A stretch of 64,000 nt of DNA from Ophiocordyceps camponoti-saundersi (nom. inval.) (lineage: Eukaryota > Ascomycota > Sordariomycetes > Hypocreales > Ophiocordycipitaceae): assembly GCA_003339415.1 (NCBI GenBank), contig PDHQ01000139.1:1-64000 (forward strand), read 5' to 3'. The notes beneath the pieces were generated by a model. That model ran no database searches. It worked only from the letters and a program-made list of their open reading frames with translations, and was not told where the DNA came from. Below, piece after piece: positions 39,370 to 52,282 of the stretch (the stretch's first letter is position 1; each line of letters opens with the position of its first letter). The translations under genes were made by a program, and so were the position numbers.

Positions 39370-41502
39370 ATATTTAAAGTTTAAATTTATTATAAATTTT
39401 AATAAAAGCTTTACTTCCTTTATCTTATAAAGAAGCTCGCTTATTAATAGCTAGCTTTAATTAAGTTTATATTATTTACTTTAAGCTTTTTACTCCTCTA
39501 AGTAAGGGAAATTTATACTAAAATTATTAAGTTTATAATTACTTTTAGCGCTATAATTTACTCCGCTCTAACCTTATTAAGCGGGAAACTTAAAAGCCTT
39601 ATTTTTTAATAGCTAGCTATAACTTAGTTTAAATATTTTTATATTATCTCTAAAGTATATTAAGCTACCCTTTTCTATTATATTAAGTTTAAAACCTTTC
39701 TTTACTTAATTAATATTTACTTATCTTACCGCGCTATTTATAGCTATTAATTTCTTTATATTAAAAAACTTATAGCTTATATCCGCTCCGCTTTTAAAAG
39801 AATTACTATATATTTTTACTAATAATATAAAGGTTAGCTTTATTTTACTAATATTCTTTTTAAATTCCTTTAATCCTCTTTTATTATTTAAATATTAACT
39901 CTTAATATCTCCTCTTAGTCCCTTAAAACTCTAAAAGCTTATTTTTATAAAAAATAATAGCTTTACTAAAACTTTAAGAAAAATAAGCTTTAAAAGTATA
40001 GCTAATCCTTTAAATACCTTACTAATAAACTACTTTAATTAAAACTTAATAACGCTTTATAAATTTATTAAAGCTTTTTAAAATTTCCTAATAGCGCCCT
40101 AACTTAACTTTATAATAATAAAATTAGCCTTAATAAGTTTCTTTATACTAATAATATTCTTATAATTATAACCTCTTATTATTTTTATAATAATAAGGAA
40201 GATAAGATAATAGCTTACTTTACTTTATATTATAAACTAATTATTTATAAAAAAACGCTTTTACTTATATTTTCTATAACTTTAATTTAAAATTATAAGG
40301 ATTTTAATAAGGCTTTTAGATATAAGGCTATTATAAGCCCTCTCGCTTTATAATTTATTTACTTATAGCGCTTTTATTAGTTTAACTTTTCTATATTATT
40401 TAATAATATTTAAATATATTAAAATACTTAAATATAAAGTTTTAGCGTAAGAAATAATTCGTAATATTTTTACTATATAATTATTATTATTTATTTATTT
40501 TATACTTTACTTTTAACTTTACTCCTTACTCTACTTAGCTTTACTTAGCTTACTTAGCTTTTTTACCTTTTTTCCCGCCTTACTTTTTACTTTATTCTCC
40601 GTGCCTAATAATACTTTTAATTTCTATAAGCTTATCTTTTAAGCTATTATTATTATTTTCCGCTATATAGTTTAATATTATTAATATAAACTTTATAAGA
40701 GAAGATTTTAATATTTAAATAAGGTCTAGCTTAAGCTTTAGCTTTTCTTTTACCGTTTCCTTTACTTTTATCTCCCTTATTACTCTTTAATCTTTTTTAT
40801 ATTATTTACCTCCTCCGCTCCGCCCGCCCCCTTAACTCTATTCGCTTTTTCCCTATCTTTTTTAATTATTACTTATTTTAATTTATCTTTTAATATTAAT
40901 ATAATAAAAATTAGCATTAAAGCTATTACGTTATCTTTTACTTTTAGCTTTATTTTTAGCTTTAGCTTTTATTTTAGTAAATTTAAGTTAAAAATATATT
41001 AAAGCTTAAAATAATTTTTTAAAATATATTTAAATTAGTTAATTTTAATATAATTTATTATTTTTTATTAATACTATTTTATATTTAGTTAATATTATAT
41101 ATTATATTATATATAATAAATTAGAAGTTTTATATTTTTAAATATATTTATAATTAAAACTCTTATAAGAACTTTATAATAAGGTTTTTTTTAATAATAA
41201 TAATTATAATTATTATTATTATTATATATTATTACCGCCGCTACTATTACCTTTTTTATTTTCGCTATAAACTTTATTATTATTATTATAGCTATTATTA
41301 TTTAAGCTAGCGCCTTTACCTTTACGCCCTTTATTACCGCTTTTACTTCCTTGTCTATATTTATTATTATTATTAACTCCGCTTATAGTTTAATTTTAAT
41401 ATTTATTACCGCTATTATTATTATTATTACTTCGCCCCTATCCCCGCCTTCCACTTTACTTATATTAATAGTTATTTATTTACTTAATATTCTAAAGTAA
41501 AC
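39370..41502. other. Unclassified RIP-mutated sequence
   Basis: About 2.1 kb right of C2. The minus strand at 41460-41190 reads as a low-complexity stretch rich in N, G, K and R (for example VNNNNKYRQGSKSGNKGRKG), as in the basic linker of some retroelement gag or ORF1 proteins. Further down the minus strand (about 40680-40600) KDKLIEIKSIIRHGE is open. I cannot assign a family. Copy A5 is inserted at its right end. Confidence 0.4.
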
Positions 41503-41517
41503 TAATATTAATATATA

Positions 41518-43384
41518 TAATATATACCCTTATATAAAAACTATATATTTTATAAATTCCGCGCTTATAATAACGCGGATATAAACTTTTTATTTTTATA
41601 TTATAAGTAGACTCCGCTCTCTTTATTACTTTATAGCGATAATAAGCTACGCCCGGAGCAACTTTAAGGGGGAGGGTAACGCTATATAAGTTAATTATAA
41701 TTATAAAAATTTTTTACTTAGAATATAGCTTTACTCGGAATTATAATAATCTTAAACTTAAAAGTTTATTATACTTATTATTTTCTTAAAAGCTATAATA
41801 AATATTAATAAGATTATTTTAAGAGATATTTTTATCTTTATATAAGTAATTATTAAATAAATAGCGGAGTCTAAAAAGGTCCGGGAAAGCGCTCTTTTTA
41901 CTTTAACTTTATTAGTTAATAATATTTTTTAGCTATTATAGCCGCGGTTTCCTCTTTTTTCTATAACTTTAAGGGGAGCGGAACTCTTTTAATATAAGCT
42001 ATAATTATAGCTAAAGCGCCGGAGAAGATTATTAAAAAATAAGTTTCTAAGCGATATAAGTAATAGCTTATAATTTACTTTAATTTTATCGTTACTTTAT
42101 TCTAAGTTTAAAGCTTTAAAGTAATTATAATAAATATTAATTATAAATTTTATATATAAGGCTAAGCTTTTATAATAAGGAAATTACCTAGCGGTAATAT
42201 TATAATAATATTCTAAAATATTATTTATAAGCTTTAATTTAATTTAAAATAGCTTTATATTACTTTTAAAGAAAAGGTATATTTAATTAGTAAAGATTAT
42301 ATTCTTATTATAAAAGGGGTATTAGCGTAAGCTTTATAATAAGGCGAGAAGGAAGCTTTTTAAAAAAAGATTAAATTTTTAAATAAGGTTTTAATAATAT
42401 AATTATATATAAAAAAATATTATTTAAAAACTTAATAAAGCTTCTTAATAACTATTATAAATAATATAATAAATATAAATTAAATTTATAATAAAAATAT
42501 AATAATATAAGTAAAGATTTTTAATACTAAACTATATATATTAAAAATCTAACCTTAGTAATATTTTAAATATTACTAACTTAAATATATTACTAAATAT
42601 TATATAATAAAGCTATAATATAATAAGTATTTTACCGCTTTATATATAAAAAGCGAGTTTACTTACCTTATAGCTTATAAGAAAAGATTATATTATTACT
42701 TTTTTTATTAGGGGTTTTATTTTAAGTAAAGTTAATTTTACGTTAAAATAAAAGCGATATAAGATTAAGTAAAGAATATATATATTTCTTAACCTTAGAA
42801 GTTTATAAATTAAAACTCTATATATATTACCCCTTCTCTCCCTCTAGTACTAACTAAAGTCTAATAATAATAGGGGCGGAAACGCTAGAGAGCAAATATA
42901 ATAATACCTCTCTTAACTCTTTTCCTAAACTTATTTATAGCTTTATTATAATAATCTAGCTATCTTTTAAAATTAGCTATTATAAGGTTTATTCTAAGAT
43001 AATAAAACCTTTATATATTTCTTAGCTATTTTAATAAGGTCTTAATTAATTAGATTATTAAAGCTATTTTTATTAATTATAGGAGTTTAGTTTATAATAA
43101 TAATAATAGCTAGGAAAATAAGTAAGCTATATAAACTTTATATTAAACTTAGTTTACGCGTACTTTTATTACCGCGGAGTCTATTATAAAGTAAGTATTA
43201 GCTTCCTAATTATTAGTTATTACCTAACCTATTAAATATATAAAGTGCTAGGCGCGGATAAGGTTTAACTTAAAGCTAAGGTAACGCTTAAGAAGAGAGT
43301 TTTACTCTAAGTCCTTTAGTTTTTCCCCCTTTTAGAATATATATAGAATAGTTCTAAGCTATATAAAATATACTAGCGTATTAA

Positions 43385-43416
<32 letters not shown>
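41518..43416 (+). mobile_element. A5: family A retroposon copy
   Basis: Aligns with A3 from TATATATTTTATAAA (41542) to its (ATT)n tail (about 43385-43416). A perfect 15-bp repeat, TAATATTAATATATA, occurs at 41503-41517 and 43417-43431. The left one stands about 23 bp outside the usual 5' end, so either extra 5' bases were copied or the match is partly chance in AT-rich DNA. RIP is strong and no protein is readable. Confidence 0.8.
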
Positions 43417-43418
<2 letters not shown>

Positions 43419-43434
43419 ATATTAATATATAAAA

Positions 43435-44624
43435 CTTTTAAGAAAAAGTATTAATAATTATAATAATAAGAATAATATTAAGGGCGGCTGCTAAAATAGC
43501 TAATTTTACTAAGGCGCTTATTTAAAATATTATTATTATTATTATAAGTTAAAGCTTTAATATTTTATTTTATTTTTATATATTATATAAGTTAACTTAT
43601 ATTTTTTCTTATTATTTATTATTAGCTATATTTAAAACTCTACTTTACTCCGCTCCGCTTTATATTTACTAATAAGCTATTTAGCTATTTTTCTTTATTA
43701 ATATACCGCGCTATTTTTATTATAGCAGTATATAACTTCTTTAAATATATTTATATCTTAGTAAGTATTTTAAGCTTTAACTTTACTTTTAGCTTTTAGC
43801 TTTATTTACCTTTTAATATTTATATTTAGCTTTAATATAATTATAATAACTAGCTAATTATAAGTTTATACGCTTTATTAGCTTTATATATAGCTAATTT
43901 TATATAATATTATTTATTTTATAATTCTTAGTATAAAATTTTATAATTAGCTAGCTAAGCTATATATATAATATAAGGAAAGTTATAAAGCTTATTATAA
44001 ATAATTTTAAATATATTTATTATTATTATTTTATTAATATAGCTATATAACTTTTACTATTTTCCTTATATCATAAAAGTTATTAGGAAAAGTTAAGGGA
44101 GGTGGTTAAAAATATACCTTTTTTAAAAAATAATAAAAAAAAAGAAAAAAAAGAAAGAAAAAAAAAATAAAAAAAAGATATAGCCCCCCCCTTTTAATTA
44201 CTAATAGATAATAAAATAGCTACCTTATTACTTTACTTTACACCCTCTTAAACTTTCCTTCCTCCGCCCCGCGCTATATTACCTTACCTTATACCGCCTT
44301 GTACCGCTCTATACCGCCCTATACCGCCTTACGCTATACTATACCGCCCCGCTCTTTCCGCCCTATATTTTATAAACTTTCCTTTCTTTATATTTCCCTT
44401 TTTACCTTACTTTTTTATATTATCTAAGATTTCCCCTAAGTAATAAGCTTATTATATTATACCGCTACTAGCTATCGCTATATTTTTATATAAGCGTATA
44501 ATAAGCTTTTCTTTTTATAGTTAGGGGGTTTTATTTTATTTTAGGGGATTCTTCTTACTTAATATATTATAAAAGCTTTAGATATTATAAAGGCCCTTAG
44601 CGTATAAATAATAATAATAATAAA
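43435..44624 (+). mobile_element. B2: family B retroposon copy
   Basis: Aligns over its length with B1 (4134-5322), from CTTTTAAGAAAAAGTATTA to TTAGCGTATAAATAATAATA. It is more AT-rich than B1. The TACCGCCC array is retained at about 44280-44350, while the CTCCG run is reduced to two units. Its tail adjoins C3 directly. A clear target duplication could not be set, because A5 abuts it on the left. Confidence 0.8.
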
Positions 44625-47600
44625 TATAGAGGAAGAATTACTTTTAACTATTTTACTTAAGTATTATAAGGATATTATTATAAAATCTAAGGGTTTTAGC
44701 TTATATTCTTTTTTTAAATTAGTTATATAAACTTTACCCCTAATAAGGTAGGGTTTTTTTATAAAATAAATAAAGGTAATTATAAAAGTTAAGGTTAAAG
44801 CTTTAAATTTAAAGCTTTCTAAAAGAATTATTATAAGCGTTTTATTTTTTATAAGCTTTTATAATTTAGAGTTTAGCTATCTTATATAAAAGGGCGTTAG
44901 CTATTATATTTAACTAGCTAAGTTAATATAGAAAATAAATATTAAATTAAGTAAGGAAATTAAACTATTAAACTTAATAAATAAAAAGTAATCTTTTTAT
45001 ATTAAATAAACTAAGGCCTTATAATTTATAATTATATTAAACTTCTAACTAAGTAATTTTAAGTAAAAATACTTAAAGCTTTATATAATTATAAAAAGTT
45101 TATAATCTTAGATTAAGTATATTTATTTAGCCGAGTTTATTATTCTTAAAAAAAGCTTGTAAGCTTTTCTATCTAATTATTTTATTATTTTTTAAAATAT
45201 ATTAGTAATATTATTCTAAAAAGTACTAGTTTTAAGTTAAGTTAAGAGTTTTAGATAAAAGAAAGTAAATATTAGGGCTTATATAGTTAACTTTTTAATC
45301 TTATTAAAAGCCTCCTTTTACTTTAGTCTAAGCTTAAAAGCTATATTTTTCTTTAAAAAATAATTTAAAAACTTAATAGTAATATTAATATAATAATAAA
45401 AAACCCGAATAAAGTTATAAAATCTTATAAATAAGTAAATAGCCTTATAATCGTAAAAGTTTTCGAATTTTTAATCTTAGATTACTTATATTTTATAAGG
45501 GTTTACGCTAATTCTTTAGCTTATATATAATATTATATTAAGGTAATTAATCTCTATAATATTAAACTTTAATTCTTAGATATCTCCTTATAAACTCGCT
45601 TAATATAAGCGCTAAATTATTTCTTAATATTTCTCTTAATATTCCTTTTTTTATTATTTAAATTAATTAATATATTATTAATATATATATTTATATATTA
45701 TTTAAGGAGATTATAAAGTTAAGCGTTAATAAAATTCTAAAGTTAAATAAGCTTTATTTTAAGGCTAAATAAAAGAATAAGCTAGTAGAATATATTAAAC
45801 TTTATATAGAAAGCTATAAGGTATTTAAAATTAAGGTTAAAATAAAGATAGTAAAATACCTAAATAATATTCATTTTTAAAAACTATTTTACCTCTTAGT
45901 AGCTAAACGCTATATTTTTTAAGAAAGGAGTAGGTAAGATTTAACTTTTAAAGTAATTATTTATTTATTAGTAATTAATATAAAAACGCTAAGCTATTAA
46001 ATTTAACTTTAGCGTAAAGAGAATAAAGGTAATATAAAGACTAATATTTAGCTTAATAAACCTAATCTTTAGTAAATAATTAATAATTTCTTTTTTTAAA
46101 GATAAATATTTTATAAACGTTTTATTAGAAAGGGGTCTTACTAAGTTTAAAGGCTTTTAAGTTTTAAGGTAATATTATAGTTAAGTTAAGGGCTAATAAA
46201 AATAGGCTTCCTTTTTATAAAAAAATCCTTTAAGGTAAATAAAAGCTAAAGGAATTATAATATATATATAAGTAATATATTTAAGTTTTTCTTTTTAAGG
46301 AAATAGGATCTCTTATCTTATATATATATAGCTAGCTAAGCTTAGCTTTATAATTATAATTAGGTAATTATTATTTTTTAATTTTATAAAAGTTATAAAT
46401 ATTAATAAGGTTATTTGTTTCTATTATATATAGTAAAGGTTTTATTATACTTAGTAAATAAGTTATTTTTTTAAAATATACTTATTTATATTATTAGTTT
46501 CCTAGTTATTTTAAGTTAGGGTCTAAGTTTAGGCTAGCTTTCTTTCCTTTATAAGCTATATAAAGTCTTTTTTCCTTTATAAATACTAAAAAATCTAATA
46601 CTTACGCTTATCTTAATAAAAAAGGCGGTTTTAATATTTAGTATCCGCTTAAATAAATAAATCCGGATTTCTAGTAAAAAGGGGCTTTTTTAATAATAAG
46701 ATTAAGGGTAAGTACTTAGTAAGAGTGAATAAGTTATTTAGCTAAACTAGTTTATAAGCTATATAGTTAAGTAATAACCTTTTTTTAGCTATTTAAAATA
46801 GGCTAATAAAAAAGTCTTCAGTATAATTAGTTATTTATAAGATTGTCTAAGGAAAATATTATTTATTAACTATTAAAGTAATAACTAAATACTTATAAAC
46901 TAAGCTAGCTTAATAGCCTTAAAAATTAATAAAAGGGATAAGATAAATAAGGATAAGCTTAGCGCCTAAGCGCTTTACCGCTTATTTTATAGAATAATAA
47001 TTAACTAAAAGATAAGCGTTTACTTTAATATTATATAAGGTAAAAATATAAAAAAAATTATTATTAACTTAAATAGTTAAACTTAACTATTAATAGTAAA
47101 TAATTTTCTTATTTTCTATTTTATATATAATATTTTTAGGATTATTAAGGAGCCTTATAATAATCTTACTTTTTTCCTAAATTAAAGTTATCTAATTAAA
47201 TAAAGTTAGGCGGGGGCGTTTAAATTTTATAAACTCTCCCTATTTTTTATTAGTTAAGGTAGTTCTTAGCTATATAGCCTTTTTTTAGAAATTAAATAAG
47301 TATTATTTTTTTAATAAACTTTCTTTTTATCCTTACTTAAAAGCTAGCTTTTTTAATATAAGATTATCGTTATAATTATAATTTTAGTCTTTTTTTATTA
47401 CTAAAGTTATCTTATTACTTTAATAAGCTTTTTATATAGCTTTTTAATAAATAAATTCTTTTTTCTAATAAAATATAGCGTCTTTTATATATTTATAAAA
47501 TTCCTTATATATTATATATAAGTTTTTAGCCTTTATAAAAAAGCTTAGGTTAAGGTTAATAAGTAAGTAATTTTAAAATATATACTTAATCTAAGCTAAA

Positions 47601-48786
47601 AGGACTTAAGTATTAGCTATAAGATAGTTTAACTTAATAAGGAACTTTTAGATAACTTACTTATTAGTTAAGAAGAAATTTAATTTATAAAGCTAAGCTA
47701 TAGCCTTAGTAAATTTATTTAAATTTTTATAAGCGGACTTTAAATACTAAACTATCTTAACTAATTTAAAAAAAGGCGTTCTTCTAAGTTATACTAAGTT
47801 TCTAAAAGTTTATAAGCTTTTCCTTTTAAAGTAAAAAATAAAATATTTATCTTATTTTATTTATTATAAAAAGTTATCTTATTAGATTTTTCTTTATCTT
47901 TTAAGTTTATAAATAAAATATTAAAATGCTTCTTTTACTTAAAAACTTATTTATTTTTTATAGTAAGCTTTTATAATATTTAAGTAAAAAGAGTTTAGCT
48001 ATCTTACTAAAGTAATTAATATAAAAATATCCTAAGCGGCCTTTTTAATTAAGATACATATTTCTTTATTTATCTTAAATATAATTAATATTTCTTAGTA
48101 AGTTTTTTTTATATTTAAGTTTTAGTTTTTCAAGTTAATTAACCTTAAAGTTTTATAATTTACGCTTATAATTATATTATCTTTATATATTATTTTTATA
48201 GAATAGTTATATTAATAGCGCTTAATAAAAAGCGGCTATAATTATAGTTTAGTTTTTTCTAAAATTTTATTTTATTATAAAATTTAATATCTCTAAAGCG
48301 AGTTCTTTTAATCGCTTAAAAGTTTAATAAAGGGCTTTAGATATATATTTTAAAGCTAGTTATAACCCTAATTATATATAAGATTTTTTCTATTTTATAT
48401 AAGGATATAAAAGTAAGGTATATATTTCTTAATTACTTATTAGTAAAAAGTAAGCTTAGAATAATATTATAGCTTGGAAATATATTAAGTAAATAATAAT
48501 ATTAATATTATAAATAAAGATTCTAAGCTAAAGAGAAAAAAAAGAGAGAAAAACTCTTATAAGCGATATCTTAGTAAAATATATAAGGGTATATATTAGT
48601 AAATATAAGAGAGGGTATAGTAAAATTATAGTAAAGAAGTAATTATATTTCTTAATAATTTCCTTTAAGGCTTTTCTAGGTAATTTTATAATAAGGTTTC
48701 TAAGGGTTATATAAATATAGTTAGAAATTCTTAGAAATTATTATAAGATATTTAAGGGAAATCCTTATAAGTGCTAGCATATAATA
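44625..48786 (-). mobile_element. C3: truncated Ty3/gypsy copy of family C
   Basis: Aligns with 35215-39364 of C2 and ends in a recognisable 5' LTR at 48467-48786. The 3' third (late integrase and 3' LTR) is missing; the break lies against B2. It is much more RIP-mutated than C2: the same domains are present but interrupted by many more stops. Minus strand, as for C1 and C2. Confidence 0.85.
48467..48786 (-). repeat. 5' LTR of C3
   Basis: About 320 bp aligning with both C2 LTRs, including GATTCTAAGCTAAAGAGA and ATCTTAGTAAAATATATAAG. It ends in AATA like the others. Confidence 0.85.
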
Positions 48787-51016
48787 CCTTTCGAGTTATT
48801 ATATTATCCTTTAATAATAGCCTTTATATAAGTTTTCTTATAAATTTTTTTAAGAGTTATTAAGTGTTTTTTTTAAAAAAACTTTATACCCTTCTCCTAG
48901 CTTTATTAGGGCTTTTAATTATAAAATATTATAATAAGTTAGTAATATAAATCCTTAAAGTAAAATTTTATATAGCTTTAAATGTTTTTTATAAGCTAAA
49001 TATATAATAAAGCTATAGTATTTTTATAAGTGAAATTACTTCTTTTAAGAAGCTTAATATAAACTTTCCTTAGTAAAATAATAAAAGTATTATAAGATTT
49101 TATAATAGCGAGTTTATAATTAATTTTATATTTCTTATAATAATAATAATTATAAGTTTAAATTTAATTAAAGACTTATTTTATAATTTTTAGTTTTTTT
49201 TATATTATAGTTCTTAATTTTTTTATTTAAGGTGCTTTTCTAAGCTAAGTTTAATATATTATAGAATTTAATTATAATTCTTTTAGCTATTTCTAAAAGC
49301 TAGTTTTTAATAAGGATCTTTATATTTATTCCTTTTTTATTATTAATATAATTTCTAAGCTATTAAACTATTATAGCGTTTTTAATCTTTATATTTTTAA
49401 TCTTTTTTTAAAGCAGTTAAGGAACTTCGTTATATTCTAGCTAGTAAACTTTATAATAAGCGGTAAGGCTAGCTAAATATTAATAACTTAAGTCTTCTTA
49501 ACTATTTTATTTTTTATAGTTTTTATCCTAATTTCTATATTATTAAAGCTAGCTATAAATAAGTTTATTTAATTAGTTAGCTTAAGTTTTTAAAAGAAAA
49601 AAAAAGTATAAATTTTAAAGGTATAAAATAATTAGTTTTAAAATGAAATAGTATTTTATTATAATATCGCTATTTTAGAAAAAGAAGATAAAAATAATAT
49701 TTTTTAAGTAGTAATATAAAATATAAGCTAAAAAGAAAATAAAAAATATAAGAGTTAAGATATTAAAATAAAAAAGCTTATAAAAAATAAAAATAAGCTA
49801 AAAAAGCATATATAAAATTAATTTACTTAAACATCTATTTATAAGTAATTAATATTATATTATAATAGTAATTATTTATTAATTAAATAGTTATAATTAC
49901 TTAATATTTTAAACTTTTTTTCTAAAAAAGTAATATTTTTAAAAAAAATTAGTAAAATAATATTATAATTTCTATTTATAATTTAAATTTTATTTAGCTA
50001 TTATTTTTCCTATTTAATATAAAAGTATTACCTTTTAAAGAGTTTTAATAATAATTAATAATATTAAATAACTATTATTTTTTTTTACTAAGCCTTACTT
50101 TAGTTATAATTTTATAAATAATTAGCTTATATTTAAAAATAAAGCATTTTTTATTAATACTAAAATATAACTTCCTTTTTAACCTTTTAATTAATTTATT
50201 ATAATTTATAAAAAGTAGCTATTATTTTAATATTACCTTTGTTAATTATTAAGCTTAATAAATTATATGTTAAAAACTAATTTTAATAAAGGAAAAAAGA
50301 TATTTTAGTATATATAGTAAATACCTAAAAAGCATAACTTTTTAGGTAATACTTATTTTTAACTAAAATAAGGGGGGATTTTCAGCTATAAGAGGATAAG
50401 CTAAATAATAATCTTTTATAAGAAAAAAATAAAAAGTTAATTTTCTGTATAAAAATAATCAAAAAGGGAGAATAAGGAAGGGGAACTATTTAATTAAATA
50501 TTAAATATTTTAAAATAAGTATTGAAATTAATAATTTAAAGTATAAAAGTATAAAATTTAAAATAAAGTTATAATCCTATTTAGTAAAGTCTTTACTATA
50601 AATCTTTTTAAAAACTTAAATTATAATATATAATTTTTATAATAGCTATAAAAATTAAGCTTAGGGGCTAATTTTTACTTAATTTATTTCTCTTTATAAG
50701 AGAAATTAAACTACGCTATATACTTAATAGTAGCTCCTATCTTATTATTATTACCTTTATAATCTTAATCTATAAACGTATTTAAAAACTAAAAGAACTT
50801 TAAGGACTATTTAATTATAGCTTATATAAGCTTTTAATAACATGCTATCTTAGCTTAGTATTATTTTTCCTTAAAATATATTTATTACTACTACTAAACT
50901 ACTATAAGTATTATTATCTTCTTCTTATAAATAAATATATTATAAAAAGTAAATATTAAGTAATAAGTCTTATTTTATTTTTATAAAAAATTATATTATT
51001 AAAGTATAAAATAAAG

Positions 51017-51048
<32 letters not shown>

Positions 51049-51113
51049 TCCTTCCTTTTTTATAATACTTAAAAAAAATTTATATTAATTATATTTATTA
51101 TATTAAGATTATT
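48787..51113. other. AT-rich stretch, nothing recognised
   Basis: About 2.3 kb with extreme A+T content and stops in all frames. An (AT)n microsatellite sits at 51020-51048. No LTR, TSD or domain was found. It may be a very old, fully RIP-mutated transposon. Confidence 0.45.
51020..51048. repeat. (AT)n microsatellite
   Basis: About 14 uninterrupted TA units, just upstream of the tRNA-like sequence. Confidence 0.9.
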
Positions 51114-51194
51114 ACCCTCTTAGCGTAGTAATTAAGCGCTTAGAGATATTAGTCTCCTATAAGCGAGGTAGTTAGTTCGAATCTAGCGGAGGGC
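51114..51194 (+). pseudogene. Decayed tRNA-like sequence (tRNA pseudogene or SINE head)
   Basis: The T arm is intact: stem GTTAG/CTAGC around the standard loop TTCGAAT (51171-51187), which also forms a B-box. The acceptor arms ACCCTCT (51114-51120) and GGAGGGC (51188-51194) pair except for one A-C and one T-G pair, both explained by RIP transitions. T8-A9 and a D stem GCGT/GCGC (51123-51126 and 51136-51139) follow, and AATT stands where GGTT is usual. The middle 30 bases do not make a clean anticodon arm; a short CCT/AGG stem suggests a long variable arm as in Ser or Leu tRNAs. A T6 run at 51202-51207 could be a Pol III stop. The identity of the tRNA cannot be given. Confidence 0.55.
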
Positions 51195-51201
51195 ACGGGT
51201 A

Positions 51202-51207
51202 TTTTTT
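51202..51207 (+). terminator. T6 run, possible Pol III terminator
   Basis: Six T residues, eight bases after the tRNA-like unit, in an otherwise G+C-richer local context. This is suitable for Pol III termination, but only if the unit is or was transcribed. Confidence 0.4.
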
Positions 51208-52282
51208 ACCCTAACTATATAGCTAGGGTACGGTCTAACCCTAGCATAACCCCGGTAAGAGTAATAACCCTGCCGGGTTTATAATAAATATAGTTAAAAA
51301 GCTATAATAACGTAGGTTATTAAGGAACTAAGGATTTCTTAATAATAACTATAATCTAGTAATAAAGTATAATTATATAATAGCTTAGTTATCTTCGCTA
51401 TAATATTTATTAATATATATACTAAAATTACTTAAAATTTAAATAAGATATAGAATAAAAAGTATAGGTATTTTTCGCTTAGAACTAGCGTAGCTTGAGA
51501 TATTTTCTATAATAATTAAGCTTTCTTATATAATAAATTTAGCTTATAAGCTAGCTGAATATATTAAGTAAGTAGTTTTCCTTTAAATACCCTAGTTTTT
51601 CCTTTTTATTAAATAATTATTTACCTAGATATATATATAAGTTACTAGAGTAATATAATATATATATATTAAGATTATTTTAATTTTAAATTAATATTAT
51701 TATAAGTTTAACTTAAGTTTATATACTTTCTTTTTTTATTTTTTCTTATAAAAAGATTATTATATTTATAATATATATTTAATATATATTATATTTTTAA
51801 ATAATTAGTAATATAAATATTCTAATTATATAAAGCTATTATAAACTTATTATAATTTTTTATACTTTTAATTTTAACTTAATTAAATATATATTAAAAA
51901 GTTATAATAAAAAAATTATATTAAAAAAGCTTATAAGTAAAGTTTTAAGTATAATAATTAAAAAAGTTAAAAATTATATTAATAAAGCTTATATATTATA
52001 TTTTACTCTTAAAATATTTTCTTATATAATAATTTTATAAAAATATATATAGTATTTTTTTAAAAAAGTAATTCTTTTTATATTAATTTTTTTAATTATT
52101 ATAAGTTTTAATTTATAATTCTTTAATATTTCTAGTTATTTTACTTAATACTTAATTAGTTCTAGCTATAGCTTCTAGACCTGCTAATATTAATAATATT
52201 AGAGTCTATAATACTCTATAGTAAGTAGTACAGATTATATTAAATATATAAGCATTTTAAATAAGCAGTCTATAAAGACGTT
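51208..52282. other. AT-rich stretch leading into the gene island
   Basis: About 1.07 kb. At 51210-51290 there is a G+C-richer patch with TAGGGT/ACCCTA and CCCGG/CCGGG motifs that could be part of the element with the tRNA-like head. After that the sequence is AT-rich to about 52150, where CA and TG reappear and normal composition begins. The last 130 bases would be the 3' flank of the SET gene. Confidence 0.5.
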
